A DNA stretch of 64,000 nt from Alkalicoccobacillus murimartini (GCF_030813245.1 NZ_JAUSUA010000003.1:372001-436000); one strand, 5' to 3'. Counted from the first letter of the stretch, positions 1 to 8,817 are shown. Made by a program: numbers and translations. Notes: generated by a model from the letters alone, not told the origin.

Positions 1-719
1 ACACAGGTATTGCTGAGCATGAGGATCTAAATATAGTAGGTGGGGAAAGCTTTGTAAGCTCGGAACCAACATATGAGGATTTAAATGGACATGGTACTCA
101 TGTAGCTGGTACGGTGGCCGCACTAGATAATTCAGTAGGAGTGATTGGTGTAGCACCGGATGCCGAGCTCTATGCAGTAAAAGTACTAGATAGCTTCGGT
201 AGCGGTTATACAAGTGATATCGCAGCAGGAATTGAATGGGCAGCCGATCAAGGCATCGATATTGCGAATTTGAGTTTGGGAGGTCCAACTGGCTCGACTG
301 TACTTGAACAAGCAGCTGATTACGCAGAAGAACAAGGAACGCTGCTCATAGCCGCAGCAGGTAACTCAGGTACAAGAGGTATTGGTTTCCCAGCAGCCTA
401 TGACAATGTCATTTCCGTTGCAGCGGTTGACTCTGCTAACAACAAAGCCAACTTCTCAAGCTTTGGACCTGAAAATGACATTGCTGCACCAGGAGTCGAT
501 ACACTCAGCACATATCCTGGAGGTAGTTACACAGAACTAAGTGGAACATCCATGGCTTCTCCACACGTAGCTGGAGTTGCAGCACTAGTACAAGCGACAA
601 ACCCATCAGCATCCGCACAAGAAATTGGACAGATCCTGCAAGAAACAGCCACACCACTTGGCAATGAAGAATTCTTTGGTAGTGGATTGGTAAATGCAGA
701 GGCGGCAGTTGGTAGGTAA
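1..719 (+). CDS. Subtilisin-family alkaline serine protease (5' truncated by window edge)
   Basis: Secreted S8 endopeptidase; only the C-terminal 239 codons are present because the window opens inside the gene. Frame 3 is open from the first base and begins with TGI, the residues that follow the catalytic Asp in subtilisins; the first two bases (ac) fit the end of that Asp codon. The catalytic His lies in HGTHVAGT, the oxyanion Asn in AAGNSG and the catalytic Ser in GTSMASPHVAG. The ending SGLVNAEAA and the overall pattern resemble high-alkaline subtilisins of alkaliphilic Bacillus, with no C-terminal extension. It converges on a peptide-pheromone-type regulator pair across a shared terminator, an arrangement that recalls the protease next to nprR-nprX (inference). 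The family call is certain; signal and propeptide cannot be seen. Confidence 0.95.
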   Translation, partial: TGIAEHEDLNIVGGESFVSSEPTYEDLNGHGTHVAGTVAALDNSVGVIGVAPDAELYAVKVLDSFGSGYTSDIAAGIEWAADQGIDIANLSLGGPTGSTVLEQAADYAEEQGTLLIAAAGNSGTRGIGFPAAYDNVISVAAVDSANNKANFSSFGPENDIAAPGVDTLSTYPGGSYTELSGTSMASPHVAGVAALVQATNPSASAQEIGQILQETATPLGNEEFFGSGLVNAEAAVGR

Positions 720-730
720 GTAAGGAAATA

Positions 731-760
731 AAAAAACTCTCCATAAAGGAGAGTTTTTTT
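731..760. terminator. Bidirectional rho-independent terminator
   Basis: AAACTCTCC and GGAGAGTTT form a stem around a short ATAAA loop, with A-run and T-run flanks. It serves the protease gene (+) and lies at the end of the peptide gene (-). Confidence 0.85.
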
Positions 761-762
761 AT

Positions 763-906
763 TTAGTTTGGAGGTAGCATTACAGATGGACTTCCACCTA
801 GAATAGTAAATTCATATGCGATAGAAGAAAACGTTACATCATTAAAAGAGAAAGCAAGCACCCCAACAATTGTAAAAGTCAATCCCATTTTCACTAAGCT
901 TTTCAT
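763..906 (-). CDS. Candidate signalling propeptide (Phr/NprX/PapR-like), 47 aa
   Basis: Small gene 19 bp downstream of the HTH-TPR receptor gene, same strand. It starts at ATG 906 behind a strong ribosome site (AGGAGG, 9 nt spacing). The product has a short basic N-terminus (MKSLVK), a hydrophobic export segment of about 17 residues, and a C-terminal tail ending SVMLPPN. That is the usual build of RRNPP propeptides, which are exported, trimmed and re-imported to bind the receptor. A longer reading of the same frame (start near 987) has no ribosome site and runs into the receptor gene. No homologue was recognised by sequence; the role is inferred from size, build and position. Which C-terminal residues form the mature signal cannot be told here. 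Confidence 0.75.
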   Translation of the reverse strand: MKSLVKMGLTFTIVGVLAFSFNDVTFSSIAYEFTILGGSPSVMLPPN

Positions 907-925
907 AAAATTTTCCTCCTTTTTA

Positions 926-2167
926 TTAGTAAAGACTATAAAGTTTATAATAACGGTGAGCCATAGTAATATCATTTTTTGAGTCATACCATTTTGCTAA
1001 GCTAAGTGTGTAATGACGGAAATATATTTCATCTTTTGATTTTTCTATGAAAGGAATAAGTTCTTTTTCATAGAAAGAATAAATTTTCTCTGAATCTTTC
1101 TCATAATTTAAAATTTGTTCTTTTATTAGAAGCTTAGTTCTTTTTGTGATATTTTCTGTTTCTTTATATTTCTTTAATTGTTCGATATAATTTTCTAATT
1201 CATTGTTTTTAATATCAGCCTTTATTAATACTTTCGCTAACTCAATTATTGCAATAATCTGACCTTCACTTTGATCCTTAAAATAGTTGATACACATCTT
1301 GAAATACTTAATGGCTTTAGTATGTTCGTTTGTTTCACTAAGTAATAGTGAATAATTGAAAAGGCATTTAAAATATAAATCTTCTAAGTTTAGAAGTTTT
1401 GTGTTTCTTAGAATAGCATTATAGTTGTTTTTAGCTTCTTCATAAAGTTTGATACTTTCATAATTAATCGCTTGAAGCATCTGAGTATGAATAATTCGTA
1501 TGAAATTATCCTTTTCCTTATAAAAATAAAGAGCTTCTTGAGCATATGGTATTGAATTTTCACTTTGACCTAAAGCACTATAGCATAAGGCGATTTGGTA
1601 AGAGATTTCTTTCATACTTATAGAGGTATTACTAGAGATGTTATTAGTTTTTAATTTCAAGTAATAGTCTAAAGCTTCTCTATATTTTCCTTTTTGGTAA
1701 AAGGTGCTACCCGAGATGTATCCGAACAAAAGCTCTTCAATCGGAGATAAATTAGAACGATTTCTCTCAAGAATTTGTAAATGGATTTGAGCAGAGTTTA
1801 TATCTAACTTAGTAAAGAAATATCTACCCATGTAAATATGATAGAGATTAACAAGGTTTGTTTTACTATAATATTCTTCATCAACTTCGAGTTCTAGTCT
1901 TAATTCATCTGCTTTATCTAACTCGAAATAGAATAAAGCATCAATAAATTCTTCAAGTCTTTCTTCTAAAACCCCATACCGCTCAACCTCATCATTAATA
2001 TCCAAACCAAGTCTTTCCATCAGCAATGCTGCTGTTTCTTTGTTCACGCTGTATGCATTGTTCTCGATCTTTGATAGGTGAGGGATGGAGCAAATTCCGT
2101 CTGCTAATTCTGCTTGGGTGATCCCACTTTTTAGTCGATAGTATTTGATAATAGGTCCAAATTCCAT
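926..2167 (-). CDS. HTH-TPR transcriptional regulator of the RRNPP peptide-receptor type
   Basis: Cytoplasmic DNA-binding regulator of 413 aa. Residues about 5-58 form an XRE-type helix-turn-helix (ITQAELADGICSIPHLSKIE); residues about 100-400 form tetratricopeptide-like helical repeats (for example YREALDYYLKL and HTKAIKYFKMC). This layout and length match NprR/PlcR/Rap-like receptors, which bind short secreted peptides. A small exported peptide gene follows directly, supporting a cognate pair. A TATAAT box lies about 40 bp upstream of the start. It probably regulates genes linked to secretion or stationary phase, and the adjacent protease is an obvious candidate target (inference). Which RRNPP subfamily it belongs to is uncertain. 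Confidence 0.85.
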   Translation of the reverse strand: MEFGPIIKYYRLKSGITQAELADGICSIPHLSKIENNAYSVNKETAALLMERLGLDINDEVERYGVLEERLEEFIDALFYFELDKADELRLELEVDEEYYSKTNLVNLYHIYMGRYFFTKLDINSAQIHLQILERNRSNLSPIEELLFGYISGSTFYQKGKYREALDYYLKLKTNNISSNTSISMKEISYQIALCYSALGQSENSIPYAQEALYFYKEKDNFIRIIHTQMLQAINYESIKLYEEAKNNYNAILRNTKLLNLEDLYFKCLFNYSLLLSETNEHTKAIKYFKMCINYFKDQSEGQIIAIIELAKVLIKADIKNNELENYIEQLKKYKETENITKRTKLLIKEQILNYEKDSEKIYSFYEKELIPFIEKSKDEIYFRHYTLSLAKWYDSKNDITMAHRYYKLYSLY

Positions 2168-2591
2168 GATTCACCAACCTGTGTCTATAGATTTCATTAT
2201 AAAGCAAAATCAGTTAATTTGGTGAAGATTATGGCGTTTTTCTGTTGGGAAAAACACGGTCAACTACTAGGCCTAATCTCTTATGTAAGGCGATTGTAGC
2301 AAGCAATTACTCTATTATCAAGAAATATATTGGAATAATTAGGGGAATGAAGCCCATTGGTATAGAATAATGGAAATATACGATAAGGCAGATATCATAT
2401 GGAGATTTGGTAGGTCATATATCCTTTTATGTTAGGCAATGTGTGTGATTGCATATGGATGGGTAGGGGTTGGGAAATATACGATTAGTTTAGCATAAAG
2501 CCTGCTGTATTAGGGTATACAAACGATTATTTAGTGAAACCTTTTGATTTGATATACTTAGGAAACGAATACTTTTGGCGAAGGAGAATAC
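2168..2591. other. Intergenic region with divergent promoters and short direct repeats
   Basis: About 420 bp between the divergent regulator and sirtuin genes. It holds no convincing ORF. GGAAATATACGAT occurs at 2372-2384 and again at 2473-2485, and CATATGGA at 2396 and 2452, so two related blocks sit about 100 and 56 bp apart. These could be operators of the RRNPP regulator; nothing more specific is visible. Confidence 0.5.
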
Positions 2592-3335
2592 ATGATGAAG
2601 TCGCTAATACAACTAACAGAAATGATTGAGTCAGCTTCGACGATAACGGTTCTAACGGGTGCGGGTGTTTCTACAGCTAGTGGTATCCCCGATTTTAGAT
2701 CAGCAAATGGATTATGGTCGGAGGACCGTTCCAGAGAATATTATATGTCTAATCGGTATTTTTCAGAGGATCCGGTGGATTTTTGGAAAAAGTATAAAGA
2801 GATCTTTCGCATTAAGTTGTTGAAGGATTTTGAACCAAATCCTGTTCATTATTTTTTGAGAGACCTTGAAAAGTTGGAGAAGAGAATCTATGTTATTACA
2901 CAAAATGTTGACGGGCTTCATAAAGCAGCGTTTAGCAGTGACATTATTGAGTATCATGGTTCTTTAGATACCGCGACATGTCCTAGTTGTGGTACAAGCA
3001 TGACATTAGAGAGGATTTTGGCAGAAGAGACACCGCGCTGTTTCCGTGATGAGTGTAGAGTCATAGTGAGACCAGACGTCGTTCTTTTTGGTGATCCGAT
3101 TACTAAGCATGGGCAGGCAGAAGTGTGTGTTCAATCAAGTGAGCTTTTACTTACGATGGGTACTTCGTTACAAGTGAGCCCTTTTAACCTTCTGCCTGAA
3201 TATGCTGTATATGATGTACACATTCCTACAGCAATCATAAATCGTGAAGAAACGGTTATGGATTCTTTATTTGACTGTAAAGTGTTTGGTGACTTAAGTG
3301 AAACGGTGCAGTTGTTAAATCACAAGCTCTTCTAA
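2592..3335 (+). CDS. Sir2-family NAD-dependent protein deacetylase
   Basis: Sirtuin of 247 aa that removes acyl groups from protein lysines using NAD+. Visible motifs: NAD-binding GAGVSTASGIPDFRS (residues 23-37), TQNVDGLH (103-110), catalytic His122 in EYHGS, and GTSLQVSP near the C-terminus. The zinc knuckle has C130-x2-C133 and then C150 and C155, so the second pair is spaced CX4C instead of the usual CX2C. The ribosome site AAGGAG (2581-2586) suits either ATG at 2592 or the second ATG at 2595. It is monocistronic and ends 12 bp before the convergent cwlK-like gene, with no clear terminator between. In Bacillus the family member is SrtN; orthology is likely but not proven. Confidence 0.92.
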   Translation: MMKSLIQLTEMIESASTITVLTGAGVSTASGIPDFRSANGLWSEDRSREYYMSNRYFSEDPVDFWKKYKEIFRIKLLKDFEPNPVHYFLRDLEKLEKRIYVITQNVDGLHKAAFSSDIIEYHGSLDTATCPSCGTSMTLERILAEETPRCFRDECRVIVRPDVVLFGDPITKHGQAEVCVQSSELLLTMGTSLQVSPFNLLPEYAVYDVHIPTAIINREETVMDSLFDCKVFGDLSETVQLLNHKLF

Positions 3336-3347
3336 TAGAGGGTGAAG

Positions 3348-3923
3348 TTATTCATCATGATGAGGATAGGCACCTCGTTGCAAGTCATTAATGCTATATC
3401 CAAAGTCCATCTGTAGATGTGGATAGTCCTTGAACCGTGTCCAATCACCACCCCATGTGAAACCAAGGTCCTTTGCTATGGCGACGACTTCCATCCAGTC
3501 AGCTTCACCATTATTGTTTCCGTCATAGTCGAGATCCCAAATGACATCCCCATTATCCGTTTTGAGTGCAAAGTCTATAGCCAATCCATAATTGTGGTAA
3601 GACTCGCCACCTTTAGCATGAGTAACAACTCTTCCGCTTGACTCTCTTCCTTTATCATAAAGTGAATCCTGATCTTCTGATGTTCGAAAGTCGTCTGTAA
3701 TGACAACTTGAATATTCTTTTTTTCAGCCTCTTCTATCAATTGATCTGATTTCTCAGCAACTACAGGATGAAGATCTGATGGGGGGGCCATGTCCTCATT
3801 TTCTTTCGCAAAGGCTTCATGTGGACCTTCCAGCTTTTTCTCCTGATAGAGAATCACTAGAAAGAGACATAAGGTAAGGAGAATGAATCCCCATGAAATA
3901 GCTATCCCTATTTTTGCTTTCAT
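3348..3923 (-). CDS. Membrane-anchored M15 peptidase, CwlK/VanY-like
   Basis: Cell-wall peptidase of 191 aa. An N-terminal transmembrane segment (about residues 5-25) is followed by an M15 domain: the zinc motif SYHNYGLAIDFAL with His and Asp, and a second His in YPHLQMDFG. CwlK cuts the L-Ala-D-Glu bond of peptidoglycan stem peptides; VanY relatives remove the terminal D-Ala. The sequence fits CwlK best. The start is ATG 3923, preceded by AAGGAG; an upstream extension of the frame to 4052 lacks a ribosome site and is not used. Flanked by the convergent sirtuin gene and an APC permease. Confidence 0.88.
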   Translation of the reverse strand: MKAKIGIAISWGFILLTLCLFLVILYQEKKLEGPHEAFAKENEDMAPPSDLHPVVAEKSDQLIEEAEKKNIQVVITDDFRTSEDQDSLYDKGRESSGRVVTHAKGGESYHNYGLAIDFALKTDNGDVIWDLDYDGNNNGEADWMEVVAIAKDLGFTWGGDWTRFKDYPHLQMDFGYSINDLQRGAYPHHDE

Positions 3924-4027
3924 ACTATGAAACTCCTTTTTCTGAGTTTTGTCGAAACTCCACCTATTGTAACGTAGATTAGCAGATTTTTGTACTGAAC
4001 ATTCTATGAAAATAATGTAAGGCAACA

Positions 4028-4057
4028 CAAAAAAGCGACCCCTAAGGATCACTTTTT
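4028..4057 (-). terminator. Terminator of the APC permease gene
   Basis: On the minus strand AGTGATCC pairs with GGTCGCT (one G-T wobble) around TTAGG, followed by a T-run. It lies just past the permease stop. Confidence 0.75.
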
Positions 4058-4069
4058 TACTGTATACTT

Positions 4070-5401
4070 CTATTTCTCTTGCAAGTTTAAGACAAAGTCA
4101 GGATTACGACGGATCTTTATAATGAAGTAAATCAATCCAAGTAATAACCAAGCTACGCCAATGATTAATGCGTTCGTACTAATACTTCCTAGCAGCCAAA
4201 TACAGAACGCGGCACCTGCACCAGGGATTAATAGATATCTAAGGCTTTGGGTGAAGCTACGTTGTTTGCCTCTTATATAATAGTGGGCTATAACGGAAGC
4301 ATTTACACTTGTAAATCCAATTAATGCACCGAAACTAATGAAGGAATAGATAATTTCTAATTCACCAAAAATCGCCGTTAATGAGATCGCACCAATAAAA
4401 AGTACATTAAATATTGGTGTTTTTAATGTTGGGTGAATGTAACCAAAGTATCGTTTGGGTAGTGAATCATCTCGTCCCATCGCAAACAGCAATCTTGATG
4501 CACTTGCATGTGAAGAGAGGGAGGAGGATATAACGGCTACCATAGTTCCTGCTAAGAATAAGGCATGCAAAAAGCTTCCACCTACATAAAATGCTATCTC
4601 AAGTGATATGGCTTCTGCATTTACGTAATTCTGAAAGTTTGGATAGACCTGATGTAAAAAATAAGATGTGACGGTGAAGAGAACCCCGCCGATCAACACC
4701 ACTAGAAAGATGGCTCGCGGGATGTTTTTCTTCGGATTAATCGTTTCTTCTGACATGGTCGAAATAGCATCGAATCCAAGGAATGAAAAGCATAGAATCG
4801 AAGCGCCTGTGAAGATGAGCGACATATCAAGGGATGAATTATAAAAAGGGGCTGGTGAGAAAACGTCGCCAGTTCCTAGTCCTGTTGTTAAGCCTTTAAT
4901 AATAAATCCTACAAACACTAAAGCGACAATGACTTGAAATGTAACCAAAATGGCAGATATATTAGCTGTTAATTTAATTCCAAAAACGTTAATGGTCGTG
5001 ATAGCTAATGCTAGAACTACCACCCATAAGAAAGGAGGAATCGAAGGGAAAGCTGCTTCTAGATAAGCTGCACCAATAGCGAAATTGACCATCGGTAAAA
5101 ATAAATAATCTAGTAATAACGTCCATCCTGCTAAAAAGCCAGCATGGGGGTGAATACTTTTTTGCGCATACGTATACGCTGAGCCCGCATTAGGATAGGC
5201 CTGCACCATTTTTCCGTAGCTAAAAGCTGTAAGTAAAAGAGCTACGATTGTAAAAATATAGGCAGCTGCCACGTGTCCCTGTGTTAATTGAGCAACGATC
5301 CCGTAGGAATCAAATACAACAAGCGGATCCATATAGGCTAGTCCGATAACGATTAGCGGAACCAGCGTAAGCGTACGCTTTAATTTCTGTTCTTTCTCCA
5401 A
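4070..5401 (-). CDS. APC-superfamily amino acid/polyamine permease
   Basis: Integral membrane transporter of about 443 aa with around 12 hydrophobic helices. The N-terminus holds the family pattern PLIVIGLAYMDP and AYPNAGSAYTYAQ, and a conserved loop reads FLGFDAISTMSEE. Similarity is to PuuP-like/amino acid permeases of the APC family; the substrate cannot be told. Two starts are possible. GTG at 5410 has its ribosome site (AAAGGA) almost touching it, whereas TTG at 5401 has 10 nt spacing, so TTG 5401 is preferred. Divergent from the glycosyltransferase gene. Confidence 0.88.
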   Translation of the reverse strand: MEKEQKLKRTLTLVPLIVIGLAYMDPLVVFDSYGIVAQLTQGHVAAAYIFTIVALLLTAFSYGKMVQAYPNAGSAYTYAQKSIHPHAGFLAGWTLLLDYLFLPMVNFAIGAAYLEAAFPSIPPFLWVVVLALAITTINVFGIKLTANISAILVTFQVIVALVFVGFIIKGLTTGLGTGDVFSPAPFYNSSLDMSLIFTGASILCFSFLGFDAISTMSEETINPKKNIPRAIFLVVLIGGVLFTVTSYFLHQVYPNFQNYVNAEAISLEIAFYVGGSFLHALFLAGTMVAVISSSLSSHASASRLLFAMGRDDSLPKRYFGYIHPTLKTPIFNVLFIGAISLTAIFGELEIIYSFISFGALIGFTSVNASVIAHYYIRGKQRSFTQSLRYLLIPGAGAAFCIWLLGSISTNALIIGVAWLLLGLIYFIIKIRRNPDFVLNLQEK

Positions 5402-5592
5402 GTTAACCACATCCTTTAATTTGACTGAGATTTATTTTAGTCAAAAAGAGAGTACACCGCAACTGTTTTTTTGATGGTATTTCTAATGAAAACGGTAACA
5501 GGAGAAAAAAGGAGAATATCTGTAGTTATTGTCTAAAATTCTATTGCTTTTTAAGCGTTAGAATTATAGTATGAATCCATAAATCTAGTTAT

Positions 5593-5608
5593 ATAGACAC
5601 ATGTCTAT
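5593..5608. promoter_or_regulatory. Inverted repeat beside the glycosyltransferase ribosome site
   Basis: ATAGACA-CA-TGTCTAT is a 16-bp dyad just upstream of GAGGAGG (5611-5617). It may be an operator in the 5' leader; the binding protein is unknown. Confidence 0.4.
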
Positions 5609-5627
5609 TTGAGGAGGATTGCTAGAT

Positions 5628-7853
5628 ATGGAAAATGGTTTGTTTGAATGGTTAGTCCTTTCCAGTGTTGGTTTATTACTTTTTTATCTCTTATCTAAAA
5701 AATTCCATTGGTCTAAGCAAGTTTTAATTATTCTATTCTTATCTATTAATGCTATTTATCTTGGATGGCGTGCAGTGTATACACTACCTACAATGAACAC
5801 AATTAGTATTATCGCGGGTGTTCTACTTCTATTAACGGAAGTCGCTGGTTTTCTGCAATCGATCGTTTTCAGTATTATTTCCTGGAGGCCTTTTAAGAGG
5901 AAGCACGTGCCTCTGTCGAAATTAGAAACGTTACCAACAGTAGATATTTTTATAGCAACGTATAATGAATCAGAGGATTTACTTAAACGAACCATTGCCG
6001 CGTGTACGTTAATTCGTTATCCGAAAAACTTGGTGACCATTTATGTATGTGATGATGGCAGACGTTCAAGTGTAAGAGAGCTTTGTGAAGAGTTCGGTAT
6101 TTCCTATATAGATCGTAAAGATAATAGTCATGCTAAAGCTGGGAACTTAAACCATGCTTTAACGAAATCATCTGGGGAAATTGTTGTTACAATGGATGCC
6201 GATATGGTTCCGCAAGCCAATTTTCTTGAGAGAACAGTTGGTCATTTTTCAGATGAAGAGATGGTTTTTGTTCAAGCTCCACAGGTATTCTATAATGATG
6301 ATCCATTCCAATATAACTTGTTCTTTGAAGATCGAATAACAAATGAACAGGATTTCTTTATGCGTCAGTTGGAACAAGGTAAGGACCGGTTTAATGCAAC
6401 GATGTATGTTGGCAGTAACGCCTTATTTCGAAGAACCGCTTTAGATGAAGTTGGAGGATTTGCCACAGGTGTAATTACGGAAGATATGGCGACAGGAATG
6501 TTGCTTCAATCCGATAATCGAAAATCAGCCTTTGTCAATGAAACCTTAGCTGTAGGCTTATCTCCGGAGACGTATGCGGATCTGTTAAAGCAACGTGATC
6601 GCTGGTGTCGAGGGAATATTCAGGTTGTGCGTAAGTGGAATCCTCTAAAGATGAAGGGGCTAAGCTTCATGCAGAAGCTTCTTTATATGGATGGCATTCA
6701 TTACTGGTTCTTCGGAATTTATAAAATGGTATTTCTTCTTGCACCATTGCTGTTTCTCGTCTTTAATATTTACAGCTTAGACGTAGCTTTTGATCAATTA
6801 CTTTGGTTCTGGATTCCTGCGTTTATCTCTTCTCAGCTCATGTTTAAGGCTGTGGCAGATAAGAAACGAACGGTCATGTGGAGTCATGTTTATGAAGTGG
6901 CGATGGCTCCTTATATGGCAATGTCTGTTCTATCAGAGGTTTTCTTAAAGAAGAAATTCAAATTTAATGTGACACGTAAAGGTGTACAAAATGATAGACG
7001 GCGTTTCCTATGGGTAACAAGTTTACCTTATCTATTTTTGGCTGGATTAACAGCATTTGCTTTAGTGAAGGTGGGCCTCTATTATGTCTATCCTGAACGG
7101 TATAATGTGAATCTAGATGTCCTATATATTAATATCTTCTGGGTTTTGTATAATGCTATGGCCATTATTCTAGCTGTGTTTCTATCATTTGAGCGACCAA
7201 GACATCGCAATTCTGAGCGGTTTTCTGTTGACCTGCAGGGTGTCTTAAATGGTCCAGAAGCATCTGTATCCTTTGAGATAGTAAATATTAGTGAAAGCGG
7301 AGCAAGAATTGAACTAGATGCTCTTACGCTTCAAAGCTACTTGTCCAACGAAACAGAGTTTACAGTGTCGTTTGCAGGAGTGAAAGATTTAAAGGTAGAA
7401 AAGAAATGGATCAATCAGAGAGATGGAAAGCTTCAGATGGGTCTAACATTCACTCACCCAACTCAAGTACAATATGCAGAAATTATTCGTGTGTTGTTTA
7501 GTGAACCAGTTAATGCTGGGATTGAGAAGTACTATGAAAAAGCTTATTTAACTACAGCAATGTATCGATTCTTAAAACGCACTAAAAAGGCCGATCCAAC
7601 CTTTAATCGTCAAGTAATCCGTGAGAATGTCACTCTATCTGGACAATTGCATGTAGATGGACAAACTGTTGATGCAACGGTATTGGATTATAGTGAAGCA
7701 GGCTGTAGTGTTCGATTGAATCGAACGCTACGAGTCGATCAGATTGTTAAAGTAACGACGGACGAAAGAGAATTGTCTGAACGAAGCGCTAAAATATGCT
7801 GGGTTCGTCGAAAGGGAAGAAGCCGGGTCATTGGGTTGAAGTTTGTCGCATAA
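5628..7853 (+). CDS. Membrane GT2 glycosyltransferase with tandem PilZ domains (BcsA-like)
   Basis: Polysaccharide synthase-like protein of 741 aa. Order: three N-terminal membrane helices; GT2 catalytic domain with DVFIATYNE-type start (IFIATYNES), CDDGRR, DADMVPQ, TEDMATG and QRDRW (the QxxRW motif of processive synthases); further membrane helices; then two PilZ modules. The first has RPRHRNSERF and NISESG (about residues 523-555), the second RQVIR and DYSEAG (about 665-690). PilZ domains bind c-di-GMP, so synthesis is probably switched on by that messenger. The ATG at 5628 has GAGGAGG at 10 nt; the TTG at 5619 is too close. No BcsB-like partner lies nearby. The polymer made is unknown. 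Confidence 0.9.
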   Translation: MENGLFEWLVLSSVGLLLFYLLSKKFHWSKQVLIILFLSINAIYLGWRAVYTLPTMNTISIIAGVLLLLTEVAGFLQSIVFSIISWRPFKRKHVPLSKLETLPTVDIFIATYNESEDLLKRTIAACTLIRYPKNLVTIYVCDDGRRSSVRELCEEFGISYIDRKDNSHAKAGNLNHALTKSSGEIVVTMDADMVPQANFLERTVGHFSDEEMVFVQAPQVFYNDDPFQYNLFFEDRITNEQDFFMRQLEQGKDRFNATMYVGSNALFRRTALDEVGGFATGVITEDMATGMLLQSDNRKSAFVNETLAVGLSPETYADLLKQRDRWCRGNIQVVRKWNPLKMKGLSFMQKLLYMDGIHYWFFGIYKMVFLLAPLLFLVFNIYSLDVAFDQLLWFWIPAFISSQLMFKAVADKKRTVMWSHVYEVAMAPYMAMSVLSEVFLKKKFKFNVTRKGVQNDRRRFLWVTSLPYLFLAGLTAFALVKVGLYYVYPERYNVNLDVLYINIFWVLYNAMAIILAVFLSFERPRHRNSERFSVDLQGVLNGPEASVSFEIVNISESGARIELDALTLQSYLSNETEFTVSFAGVKDLKVEKKWINQRDGKLQMGLTFTHPTQVQYAEIIRVLFSEPVNAGIEKYYEKAYLTTAMYRFLKRTKKADPTFNRQVIRENVTLSGQLHVDGQTVDATVLDYSEAGCSVRLNRTLRVDQIVKVTTDERELSERSAKICWVRRKGRSRVIGLKFVA

Positions 7854-7861
7854 TAGCTGGA

Positions 7862-7893
7862 GCTCAGTGAGGAAATCTCACTGAGCCCTTTTT
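7862..7893 (+). terminator. Terminator after the glycosyltransferase
   Basis: GCTCAGTGAG and CTCACTGAGC form a perfect 10-bp stem around GAAAT, followed by CCTTTTT. Confidence 0.9.
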
Positions 7894-7971
7894 GTACTAA
7901 GCGTTTTTCTCCAGACTGTAATGGATGTATGCTACGATGAAGAAAATAAGGATTTAAGGGGTTGAGTATTC

Positions 7972-8817
7972 ATGAATACGTTGATAAAGACGCATGAGCT
8001 TCAGCATTTACTTGAGACAGATCCGAATTCTGTTGTAGTGATTGATGTTCGATATGTACTTACGGAACCCGAAAAGGGAAGAGAACTCTATCACGCAGCC
8101 CACATACCGGGTGCCATTTATCTTAGTTTAGGAAAAGATTTATCATCTACAGGCGGAGAACATGGCGGACGACATCCTATTCCCGAGACAGAAACCATAT
8201 CAAAGCTGCTTGGTGAGCTGGGGATTGATCAGGACACAACAGTGATTGCGTATGATCAAAAAAATGGCTCATTTGCAAGCCGACTTTGGTGGCAACTTGA
8301 TTATTTAGGTCATAACAAAACTCATATCTTGGAAGGTGGGTTTGAAGCCTGGCAAGAGGCAGGTCTTCCAACGTCTACTGAAAATCCAACAACTGAGCCA
8401 AGCTCTTTTGTTCCCAATCTAAAACAAGGTCAGCGTCTCACACGTGATGAGGTTCTACAACGGATTGGCAGGGAGGATTCAGTCATTATTGATGCGCGTG
8501 CCCCAAAGAGATACTCAGGTGCAACAGAACCACTGGATGCAAAGGGTGGGCATATTCCCGGAGCTATTAATTATTTTTGGGAAGATCTTCTTGATGATTC
8601 TGGAAACTGGAAAAAGGGCGAGGCACTTGCTGAACATTTTCACGGGTTGCCTCGAGACAAAGAGCTAATTGTGTATTGTGGATCAGGTGTCACCGCTTGT
8701 CCGAATGTACTTGCACTAAAAGAAGCTGGATTTGAGGATGTGAAGCTATACTCTGGTAGCTGGAGTGATTGGGTGAGCTACGAGGATAGTCCAATTGAAG
8801 TAGGGGAACAAAAATAA
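7972..8817 (+). CDS. Two-domain rhodanese-type sulfurtransferase
   Basis: Sulfurtransferase of 281 aa with two rhodanese domains, as in thiosulfate and 3-mercaptopyruvate sulfurtransferases. The N-terminal domain (about 5-125, VIDVRY...HIPGAIYLSLG) is inactive; the C-terminal domain (about 155-275, IIDARAPKRYSG...HIPGAINYFW) carries the catalytic Cys in VYCGSGVTAC. The CGSGVTAC loop is closer to 3-mercaptopyruvate-type enzymes, but substrate choice is uncertain. A single gene with its own terminator. Cytoplasmic: no signal peptide. Confidence 0.92.
   Translation: MNTLIKTHELQHLLETDPNSVVVIDVRYVLTEPEKGRELYHAAHIPGAIYLSLGKDLSSTGGEHGGRHPIPETETISKLLGELGIDQDTTVIAYDQKNGSFASRLWWQLDYLGHNKTHILEGGFEAWQEAGLPTSTENPTTEPSSFVPNLKQGQRLTRDEVLQRIGREDSVIIDARAPKRYSGATEPLDAKGGHIPGAINYFWEDLLDDSGNWKKGEALAEHFHGLPRDKELIVYCGSGVTACPNVLALKEAGFEDVKLYSGSWSDWVSYEDSPIEVGEQK

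Noticed and set aside
505-744. 79-codon minus-strand ORF inside the subtilisin gene
   Set aside because: Antisense shadow of a well-supported protease reading frame.
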